Source: Methanobacteriota archaeon (GTDB lineage: Archaea; Thermoplasmatota; Poseidoniia; Poseidoniales; Poseidoniaceae). Taken from it: a DNA stretch of 12,621 bases. A program made the position numbers and the translations under genes. The DNA lies in NCBI GenBank assembly GCA_002723635.1, contig PBMM01000025.1, positions 1 through 12,621 on the forward strand. Direction: 5' to 3'. Each line of letters begins with the position of its first letter. The first letter of the stretch is position 1. Of this stretch, positions 6,851 to 12,621 are shown piece after piece. The notes beneath the pieces were generated by a model. It was not told the origin of the DNA and made no database searches. It worked only from the letters and a program-made list of their open reading frames with translations.

Positions 6851-8140
6851 TCAGAAGGCACAGGATTCGAGCACGTCCTGACCGCCCATGTAGGGCTGCA
6901 GCACGTCGGGCACCCGCACGCGCCCGTCCTCGAGTTGGTTCTGTTCCATGATGGCCACGAGCGCACGGGTGGTGGCCACGGCCGTGGAGTTCAGCGTGTG
7001 AGCAATCGGTTGGTTGGCGTGGCCGGGCACGCCGGTGCGGATCTGCAATCGGTTGGCCTGGTAATCCGTGCAGTTGGAACACGAGACGACTTCCTTGTAC
7101 GCTTTCGCACCGGGCAGCCATGCCTCAAGGTCGTACTTCCGGCTGGCCACGGTGCCCATGTCACCGGTGCAGATGTTGACCACCTCGTAGTGGAGCCCGA
7201 GGGCGTCCCACAAGTCGATGCAGTTCTGCAGCAATTCCTCATGCAGGTCCCACGAACCTTCAGCTTCGCTGATTACGATTTGCTCCACCTTGCGGAATTG
7301 GTGCACGCGCCAAATGCCACGATCGGATTGACCGTGGGCTCCAACCTCACGACGGAAGCAGTCGGACACGCCGACTAAGCGCAAGGGAAGGTGTTCCTCT
7401 GGCACGGTTTCGCCCATGTACATCGCCGTGAGCGGATGCTCGCTCGTGGCCGTCATGTAGTAACCGTCGGGCTCGATCCCGTACATCACCGTCTCAAAGT
7501 CACCGAGGTCGGTCACGCCTTCGTAGGCGGTCCTGTTCATCATCACCGGTGGCTGGACGAAGGTGTAGCCACGCTCGCGGAGGAAATCCACCGCGTAGGC
7601 CGAAAGCGCCATCTCCATCCGAGCGAGGTCGCCCTTGAGGTAGTAGAAACGGCTCCCTGTGACCTTTGCAGCGCGCTCAAGGTCCACCCAGCAGTTCATT
7701 TCGATCAGGTCGTTGTGGGTGCGTGGTTCGAAGGAAAACGTCGGCTTCTCGCCGTGCACAGAATGCACGGTGTTGCCCGATTCATCGGCCCCACTCGGCA
7801 CCGCCTCGTGAAGCAAATTCGGGATGCTCATGCGCACTGCGTCGCGGGCCGTCAAGGTCTCGTCGACCTCTTTCTCCATCGCCGTGATGCGGTCTCCGAT
7901 GGAAGCGACCTCGGCCAGCACACGCTGCATTTCTTCCTGATCACCGGCCTTCTTGGCCGCACCGATCGCACGAGCGGCTTGGTTGCGTTCCGATCGCAGC
8001 ACGTCAGTGGCCTTCAGCAGGTCGCGCCATGCCTCGTCGAGACGGATGACCTCGTCGATGGAGTCGTGCGGAAGTCCACGTCGGTCATGGTCCGCACGGA
8101 TGCGGTCTGGCGCGTCACGGAAGAGCGCGATGTCCAACAT
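6851..8140 (-). CDS. serS: Seryl-tRNA synthetase
   Basis: This 429-residue class II synthetase charges tRNA(Ser) with serine in the cytoplasm. The N-terminal region (about 1-110) is the helical tRNA-binding arm with a coiled coil. Motif 1 surrounds RGYTFVQPPVM (190-200). TATSEHPL (230-237) is the serine-binding TxE region. Motif 2 is CFRREVGAHGQ through FRKVE (261-286), with Arg264 or its neighbour contacting ATP. Motif 3 includes NSTAVATTRALVAIMEQNQ (384-402), with Arg392 expected to bind ATP. Length and motifs indicate the common SerRS type, not the rare methanogen type. A good ribosome binding site precedes ATG 8140. It lies 52 nt downstream of the protease gene on the same strand and may be read through from it. 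The motif 3 segment NSTAVATTR differs from the usual NGSGLAVGR-like form. Confidence 0.96.
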   Translation of the reverse strand: MLDIALFRDAPDRIRADHDRRGLPHDSIDEVIRLDEAWRDLLKATDVLRSERNQAARAIGAAKKAGDQEEMQRVLAEVASIGDRITAMEKEVDETLTARDAVRMSIPNLLHEAVPSGADESGNTVHSVHGEKPTFSFEPRTHNDLIEMNCWVDLERAAKVTGSRFYYLKGDLARMEMALSAYAVDFLRERGYTFVQPPVMMNRTAYEGVTDLGDFETVMYGIEPDGYYMTATSEHPLTAMYMGETVPEEHLPLRLVGVSDCFRREVGAHGQSDRGIWRVHQFRKVEQIVISEAEGSWDLHEELLQNCIDLWDALGLHYEVVNICTGDMGTVASRKYDLEAWLPGAKAYKEVVSCSNCTDYQANRLQIRTGVPGHANQPIAHTLNSTAVATTRALVAIMEQNQLEDGRVRVPDVLQPYMGGQDVLESCAF

Positions 8141-8147
8141 GGGAAGG

Positions 8148-8152
8148 CCTCC
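8148..8152 (-). promoter_or_regulatory. Ribosome binding site for serS
   Basis: GGAGG on the minus strand lies 7 nt before ATG 8140, an ideal spacing. It fixes the serS start and shows that serS mRNA has a leader. Confidence 0.65.
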
Positions 8153-8184
8153 AAGCCGACGAGCGAGGGACCGTCTTCATCAGG

Positions 8185-8217
8185 CTTCGCCATCACAAGC
8201 TGACGCCGAAGGCGAAG
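8185..8217. other. Inverted repeat spanning the protease stop codon
   Basis: CTTCGCC (8185-8191) and GGCGAAG (8211-8217) form a perfect 7-bp stem with a 19-base loop; the loop itself contains GCC-GAA-GGC-like pairing. It overlaps the 3' end of the protease gene and lies about 45 nt before serS. It could mark the end of the protease transcript or shape the mRNA between the genes. There is no T tract, so termination is uncertain. Confidence 0.28.
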
Positions 8218-10400
8218 AGGCCGCTTCCAACAAAGAGCAGCCCACCAACCAAGTAGCCGAGAATGGACCCACCGTTGAGGAGAGGCAAACCGGCCTGCGC
8301 GCGACCGGTCGAAACGGCGCGCATCAGGAGAGCGTCCCCCGCCAAGCCGCCAATCAACGTGGTCAAACCGACCAGCAGGCCCTGGGAACCACCGATGTAC
8401 TGGACGGCGGAAAGCACGAGCATGCCAGGGAAAATCACGTCGCCAAGGCCCATGAACATCGCATCCCGGCCTCCCGTGCTGGCGGTGCTCGATGACTCAG
8501 CGGATGGCGCTGCTTTCGGAGGTGGCTGAGGACGGTCTTCGGAAAACTGCCCGTCCCCGTACCCAGCGCTGTCTTCGATGAAAGAATAGTCACGCTTCTG
8601 TGGTGCGACCAGCAAGATGGGCAGACGCAGGCCGATCATCGTGTCCGCCAATTCCAGCATATGCCGGCTGCGGTACACGGCCCAGGCGTCGTAGACTGCT
8701 GCTGCGATCATGAAGACGATCACGAGAGGCGGTACGAAGGTGACGCCAAGCATGGTGATGACACCGGCACCGACGAGCACGCCGACCGTGTTGACCACGT
8801 ACCATTCCGAGTGAACGTACAGGAGGACCATCATCACAATCCCAACGGCCAATCCGATGATCGAGGCGAGGGTGTCGAACATGATGTCGCCGCGAAGGAA
8901 CATGTCGCCCGTGAAGACGCCGGTCTGCACGTCGTTGTCATCGACAAGAGCGATGCGCCATTCGTCTCCACCGATGACCGCCAGATGAGTGGCATCGGTG
9001 ACGTCGCTGAACACGAAGAGTTCGACCAACGATTCGCCAACGTACATGCTCACCGCCTCCTCGCTCAGCACCCAGACTTCGACGTTTCCAGCGCTATCAA
9101 CGGCGCTGTCCACGTCGCTGATGACGATGTCAACGACGCTGCTTCCGACATCATTCAAGCGGATGCGATCTTCCTCTTCGGACGCAGCCTCGCCTGCTGT
9201 CCACGAGGTATTCCACGTCCAGGCTTCAACCGCTCCGGACGCGTCACCGAACCATAGGAGGCGCTCTTCGGGCGAGGTTGAGGTTTCAAACCAAGGCGAA
9301 GGAGCAACCAGAGCGGTCGTGAACGCATCAGCGCCATCGGCTGAACGGTCGATGCTCATCGCCTCTTTCACCGATGCCATGGGATTGCCTTGGTCGTCAA
9401 ACCCGATTGATGTCTCCTCAAGCTCGAGGACGGTGGCGTAGGTTTCGCTGACCACCAACCAATGGTCCTCACCGAGGAGTTCACTGTGGACGAAACCGGT
9501 GTTCAGGTCCAATTCAGCGGGAAGCTGCCATGTAGCCTGCTGGCGGTAGACGGTGCTGCCTGCTTGGTCGACGGCGACGTAGCGCCAGAGGATATCGGCG
9601 CCGTCGATGATGTAGAGGTCGTCACCAAACATGGCGGCAGCGGCGCAGCCTACAATTTCCACAGGGCCGTTTTCGCCCTCTTCAAAGCAGGAAAAGGACG
9701 CGTCCATGCTGCCGTCTTCGTTGAGGTTCCACACGAAGGCCCCGTTGAACAGGGTCATCTTCGATGCCCCGTTTTCAGACGTATGTTCCGTGGCCCGAAT
9801 AATGTCGTAGTTCAGAGCATTTTCATCCAATGAATGCGGATGGGTGGCCGTCCAGGAGGTGGTGCCGTTGGCCCAATCGCCCGACTGCACGGAGGTGATG
9901 ACGTTGATGTAGTCCCCGTCGTCGTTGTATTCGAGGTTCGCAAAGATGGCATGGTCCGGACCATATTCACCAATGACGCGCCCATCTGGGCGCGATTCTG
10001 CTTCGCTTTCGAAAGGAAGAACCCCAGGGTCATCGACCAACAGGACGTGTGCAAGCGGAACGGTGGTGTACATCAGAGCCAAGGCCAAGATGGCCATCAC
10101 GCCGTACTTGATGACCCAGCGCGCGCCCATGCGCACGAGGAAGAGGATGGCTGCGGTGAAGATGAAAATCATCACCAATTCAAGGGCAACGTAGCGTACC
10201 TGCGTAGATCCAGATTCGCCGAAGGCTTGCAATTGGTTGGCATCGTAGAACGGTCGAATCACCAACCCGAGCAGAATGGTGCCAACAAACATCCCCGCCA
10301 TGCCCAGCATGGACGCCCACTCGCCTCGGTCGGAGGGCACCGTCTCGTCGGATGGCATGTGATTTGGTGGAAGGGGGTGCATTTGACCGCATCGGTGCAA
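8193..10400 (-). CDS. Presenilin/signal-peptide-peptidase-type intramembrane aspartyl protease with large extracytoplasmic insert
   Basis: This membrane protein of up to 735 residues is an archaeal family A22 (PF06550-like) GxGD protease that would cleave peptides within the membrane. Three helices (about 30-49, 69-90, 96-122) come first. An acidic, beta-rich region of about 380 residues (124-505) follows, then six helices (from about 510 to the end). Catalytic motifs are YD at 570-571 (helix 6), GLGD at 651-654 (helix 7) and LPLLNGG at 705-711 (helix 9), in place of PAL. The basic loop between helices 6 and 7 suggests it faces the cytoplasm, placing the insert outside. Typical family members lack such an insert. 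The insert has short repeating strand patterns, several W and D-G turns and one nearby cysteine pair. Start is uncertain: TTG 10400, ATG 10382 or ATG 10358, none with a clear ribosome binding site; numbering is from TTG. It diverges from the FolC gene. Confidence 0.88.
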   Translation of the reverse strand: MHRCGQMHPLPPNHMPSDETVPSDRGEWASMLGMAGMFVGTILLGLVIRPFYDANQLQAFGESGSTQVRYVALELVMIFIFTAAILFLVRMGARWVIKYGVMAILALALMYTTVPLAHVLLVDDPGVLPFESEAESRPDGRVIGEYGPDHAIFANLEYNDDGDYINVITSVQSGDWANGTTSWTATHPHSLDENALNYDIIRATEHTSENGASKMTLFNGAFVWNLNEDGSMDASFSCFEEGENGPVEIVGCAAAAMFGDDLYIIDGADILWRYVAVDQAGSTVYRQQATWQLPAELDLNTGFVHSELLGEDHWLVVSETYATVLELEETSIGFDDQGNPMASVKEAMSIDRSADGADAFTTALVAPSPWFETSTSPEERLLWFGDASGAVEAWTWNTSWTAGEAASEEEDRIRLNDVGSSVVDIVISDVDSAVDSAGNVEVWVLSEEAVSMYVGESLVELFVFSDVTDATHLAVIGGDEWRIALVDDNDVQTGVFTGDMFLRGDIMFDTLASIIGLAVGIVMMVLLYVHSEWYVVNTVGVLVGAGVITMLGVTFVPPLVIVFMIAAAVYDAWAVYRSRHMLELADTMIGLRLPILLVAPQKRDYSFIEDSAGYGDGQFSEDRPQPPPKAAPSAESSSTASTGGRDAMFMGLGDVIFPGMLVLSAVQYIGGSQGLLVGLTTLIGGLAGDALLMRAVSTGRAQAGLPLLNGGSILGYLVGGLLFVGSGLFAFGVSL

Positions 10401-10440
10401 GCAACGCCATGATGATGACCCCTCGCCCCTCGACAGGAAC

Positions 10441-11724
10441 GTGGATGCTCAAGGACCACGCGCTTGGCTCGAGGCGCGCCGTGCCCGTGGCATGGCGCTC
10501 GGTCTTGACACCACGCGTCAACTCCTCGTGGCGCTTGGCCGACCGGACCTCCGACCGGCCACGGTGATTCACGTGGCAGGTTCCAACGGCAAAGGCACCG
10601 TGTGTGCCTTGCTTGCAGCAACTGCGCAGGCCGAGGGGCACACGACGCTCTTGTTCACCTCACCGCACGTGGCGCGCATCGAAGAGCGAATCCGAGTCAA
10701 CGGGCGTCCGGTTGAAGCCGGCATGTTTGACAGAGCCGTGCTCCGGGTGAAGGCTTGCGCCGAGGATCTCAACCTCGAGCCGACCTTCTTCGAGACCACC
10801 ATGCTCGTCGCTTGGGCCGTGTCCGATGCTGTAAATGCGGAGGTCGTGGTGCAGGAAACGGGTCTTGGAGGGCGGCTTGACGCCACACGTGCCACCAGGG
10901 CCGACCTGTCCATTGTCACCTCCATCAGCGTCGAGCACGCGTCACTTCTGGGGACGACGCGCGCCGAAGTAATGGTGGAGAAAGCCGCCATCGCTCGGCC
11001 AGGAAAACCGCTGTTGCTTCGCGATCCGGAGGACGGGAAGGTGCTCGAGGCCGCCCGTCGCACCGCTGAACGCGCAGGCGACCACGATTTGGACGACGAC
11101 GGGCCGGCGTCCGACGTCAGGGTCGTCACCGTACCCGCCGATGTCGACGTCCGTGACGAAGCCGTACGGCTGGCCAAGGCTGCCTGCACCACACTTGGTT
11201 GGTCCGCAGACGAGCTGTTTGACCTTGCTTCTCACATCCGCTGGCCGGCGCGTGCGCAATGGGTTCGTACAGACGTGTCGAGCTGTGGGCCCATGTTGAT
11301 CGACGCCGCTCACAATCCCTCCGGGCTTACGAGGACCTTGCCTGGATTGTGGCAGGACTTCCAAGCACACGTTGGAGCGGGCGCGTGGCGCCTGCTTTTC
11401 GGGACTTCACCTCAATCTGACATGGACGCCATGCTGGCCCCTTTGCTGGAGCGTTGCCGTTTGAGCCACCCCGACCACGTGCTGCTGGTGGCGCCAGAGG
11501 GAGGGCGCATGCCCGGAGTGGCCCCCGAAGTGCTGCGCGAGGAAGCATGGTCAAGCCTCCATGGCGTGGAATGCTTTGCCACCGTCGCGGATGTTGTCCG
11601 CCACATGAAGGCTCATCCAATGCCAACCTTGGTGCTTGGTTCGCTCTACCTTGCCGGCAACGTGCTGGCCGAACTAGGTTTGGACACGGACGACGACCTC
11701 AGCCTGTTACCTCAGCACGGATGA
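10441..11724 (+). CDS. folC: Folylpolyglutamate / dihydrofolate synthase (Mur ligase family)
   Basis: This 427-residue cytoplasmic ATP-dependent ligase would attach glutamate to folates, and possibly make dihydrofolate from dihydropteroate. Family motifs are present in order: HVAGSNGKGT (44-53, ATP-binding loop), the SPH segment after it, ETGLGGRLDATR (139-150), DAAHNPSG (288-295) and GSLYLAGN (400-407). Length matches FolC. The start is GTG 10441: it is the only standard start codon between the in-frame stop at 10384-10386 and residue 18, and the family's usual N-terminal helix needs most of this stretch. AGGA lies only 2 nt before the start, so no convincing ribosome binding site is seen. 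It is divergent from the protease gene and 81 nt before the dCMP deaminase. The substrate could be a folate or a related pterin; I cannot tell these apart by motif. Confidence 0.9.
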   Translation: MDAQGPRAWLEARRARGMALGLDTTRQLLVALGRPDLRPATVIHVAGSNGKGTVCALLAATAQAEGHTTLLFTSPHVARIEERIRVNGRPVEAGMFDRAVLRVKACAEDLNLEPTFFETTMLVAWAVSDAVNAEVVVQETGLGGRLDATRATRADLSIVTSISVEHASLLGTTRAEVMVEKAAIARPGKPLLLRDPEDGKVLEAARRTAERAGDHDLDDDGPASDVRVVTVPADVDVRDEAVRLAKAACTTLGWSADELFDLASHIRWPARAQWVRTDVSSCGPMLIDAAHNPSGLTRTLPGLWQDFQAHVGAGAWRLLFGTSPQSDMDAMLAPLLERCRLSHPDHVLLVAPEGGRMPGVAPEVLREEAWSSLHGVECFATVADVVRHMKAHPMPTLVLGSLYLAGNVLAELGLDTDDDLSLLPQHG

Positions 11725-11737
11725 GGCGCGAGGCGCC
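11725..11737 (+). other. Short GC hairpin directly after the folC stop
   Basis: GGCGC (11725-11729) and GCGCC (11733-11737) pair across a 3-base loop, GAG, starting on the base after the stop codon. The stem is only 5 bp and has no T tract. It could be a 3'-end structure or chance in GC-rich DNA. Confidence 0.25.
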
Positions 11738-11771
11738 CTTCGTCAACAAGACGACATTCCCAAGACTGCAC

Positions 11772-11784
11772 CCCAAAGTTTGGG
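11772..11784 (+). promoter_or_regulatory. Perfect 13-bp palindrome upstream of the dCMP deaminase
   Basis: CCCAAA-G-TTTGGG is a perfect inverted repeat centred on 11778, 21 nt before GTG 11806 and 45 nt before ATG 11830. Its size and symmetry suit a dimeric DNA-binding protein near the promoter. A hairpin with a 1-base loop is unlikely. Function is unknown. Confidence 0.35.
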
Positions 11785-11805
11785 CCGCAAAGACTCAAAG
11801 GGAAG

Positions 11806-12276
11806 GTGGATGAACCACAGCCGGTCAAGATGGCTTCAAAGTGGGACGTCCGGTTTCTTGAGTTGGCGAATCACATCAGCTCTTGGAGCAAAGATCCGTC
11901 CACAAAGGTCGGCTGTGTCGTCGTCGGTGCGGATCGCGAAATCCGATCGACCGGCTTCAATGGGTTCCCACGTGGAATCGAGGATTCAGACGACAGGCTT
12001 GCGGACCGCGAAGAAAAATACCCCCTCATTTGCCATGCTGAAGAAAACGCAATCATGCATGCGGCACGTGTTGGCGTATCGCTGAGGGACTGCACGGCTT
12101 ACGTGACGTGGCCTCCCTGCACGCGCTGTGCACGATCGTTGATCCAAGCCGGCATCGTGGAAGTCGTGTATGCTGGAAAGGACAACGTACCTGAGCGATG
12201 GGAAGAGGATTTCACACGTTCGACCAACATGATGAAAGAAGCAGGCATCAACCTTCGAAACGTCGAATTCGAGTGA
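11806..12276 (+). CDS. dCMP deaminase
   Basis: This protein of up to 156 residues is a zinc-dependent cytidine/deoxycytidylate deaminase that would convert dCMP to dUMP, feeding dTMP synthesis. The zinc site is complete: HAE at 77-79 (His77 ligand, Glu79 proton shuttle) and PPCTRC at 103-108 (Cys105, Cys108 ligands). KDPSTKVGCVVV (29-40), GFNGFPRG (50-57) and the basic KYPLICHAEENAI segment distinguish dCMP deaminases from tRNA or free-nucleoside deaminases. Two starts are possible: GTG 11806 or ATG 11830; the latter gives MASKWDVRF, closer to the usual N-terminus, and numbering here is from GTG. Neither has a well-spaced ribosome binding site. It follows folC by 81 nt, and both serve thymidylate and one-carbon metabolism. 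Its stop codon abuts that of the convergent helicase gene. Confidence 0.87.
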   Translation: MDEPQPVKMASKWDVRFLELANHISSWSKDPSTKVGCVVVGADREIRSTGFNGFPRGIEDSDDRLADREEKYPLICHAEENAIMHAARVGVSLRDCTAYVTWPPCTRCARSLIQAGIVEVVYAGKDNVPERWEEDFTRSTNMMKEAGINLRNVEFE

Positions 12277-12621
12277 TTAACTCCAGAACCGGCGCGTACG
12301 GGCGTATTCAATTTCCGCCTCGTGCACCGCTTCCAACAATCTGTCCGTGTCCCCGCGCTGAACTTTCCTGAGGATCCGCTGTGCGGTAGCTTCTCCAACG
12401 CCACGCCCCATCAAGGCAAGCACGGCTTCCATGCCGCGGTTGGCCACAAGCTGTGCGTTCTTATCCATCCGGCCTCGGTCTTTCTCGTCCTCGCTTTTGA
12501 CCCAGCCCTCGAGCATCGAGAGCATCCCCTCGCGTGCACAGGCGAGCATCCGTCCGCCGCATGCGCGGCAACGTCCGATGTCGGCGATTTCGGGGTACCG
12601 TGCCACACGGAATCGGCGCAC
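12277..12621 (-). CDS. lhr: Large helicase-related protein (Lhr-like), C-terminal fragment, 5' end outside window
   Basis: Only the last 114 residues lie in the window; the gene enters from the right edge. The fragment has a cysteine pair and a third cysteine (CRAC at 18-21, Cys28) like the small zinc-binding element near the end of archaeal Lhr proteins. Next come NRGMEAVLALMGRGVGEATAQRIL-like helices (about 62-84, an HhH-like Gly-x-Gly turn) and the ending AEIEYARTRRFW. This tail closely resembles that of archaeal superfamily 2 Lhr helicases, which unwind DNA and DNA:RNA hybrids in repair. The helicase motifs themselves are not visible, so the assignment rests on the tail. The first codon in the window (GTG at 12619-12621) is probably internal. 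It converges on the dCMP deaminase with no spacer. Confidence 0.72.
   Translation of the reverse strand: MRRFRVARYPEIADIGRCRACGGRMLACAREGMLSMLEGWVKSEDEKDRGRMDKNAQLVANRGMEAVLALMGRGVGEATAQRILRKVQRGDTDRLLEAVHEAEIEYARTRRFWS

Noticed and set aside
7391..8203. Long open frame (270 codons) antisense to serS
   Set aside because: It lies opposite a certain gene, has no recognisable motifs, and its His/Val/Arg-rich composition is typical of the reverse frame of GC-rich coding DNA.
9834..10412. Open frame (192 codons) antisense to the start of the protease gene
   Set aside because: The protease N-terminal helices on the other strand are convincing, and this translation shows no domain; it also runs into the divergent promoter region.

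Overview
The window is gene-dense, GC-rich DNA of archaeal character. The best fit is a planktonic Marine Group II / Poseidoniales-type Thermoplasmatota archaeon. This is inferred from gene content, because no rRNA or other decisive marker is present. Supporting points are an archaeal PF06550-type presenilin/signal-peptide-peptidase homologue, a C-terminal end resembling Lhr helicase, very acidic exported domains, a bacterial-type lipoprotein signal on an archaeal-style thioredoxin, an Aba4-like membrane protein and a folate (FolC) gene.

Layout, left to right. (1) 2-2370, + strand: the end of a zinc/manganese ABC importer operon. It holds the C-terminal part of the binding protein (ZnuA-like, with a His/Asp-rich tandem repeat cut by the window edge), the ATPase (ZnuC-like) and the permease (ZnuB-like, ATGA overlap). 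(2) 2464-6769, + strand: a run of membrane and envelope genes. These are an RND/MMPL exporter of 922 residues, a thioredoxin-fold lipoprotein, an Aba4-like four-helix membrane protein overlapping it by 4 nt, and a small two-helix DUF4190-like protein. (3) 6851-10400, - strand: seryl-tRNA synthetase, and upstream of it a GxGD intramembrane aspartyl protease carrying an unusual extracytoplasmic insert of about 380 residues. (4) 10441-12276, + strand: a FolC-type Mur ligase and a dCMP deaminase. (5) 12277-12621, - strand: the C-terminal end of an Lhr-like large helicase, converging on the deaminase with no spacer.

The zinc importer is one functional unit: capture at the cell surface, ATP hydrolysis and membrane passage. 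The RND / thioredoxin lipoprotein / Aba4-like / DUF4190-like block looks co-transcribed and envelope-directed; its joint role is unknown, and a link to lipids or carotenoids is only a hypothesis. SerRS, FolC, dCMP deaminase and Lhr are housekeeping genes for translation, one-carbon/thymidylate metabolism and DNA repair.

The most unusual item is the intramembrane protease. It keeps all three catalytic signatures (YD, GLGD, LPLLNGG) but has a large, acidic, beta-rich, possibly propeller-like domain inserted between transmembrane helices 3 and 4. No stretch longer than about 100 bases lacks a gene. I saw no tRNA, rRNA, CRISPR array, insertion sequence or phage gene.
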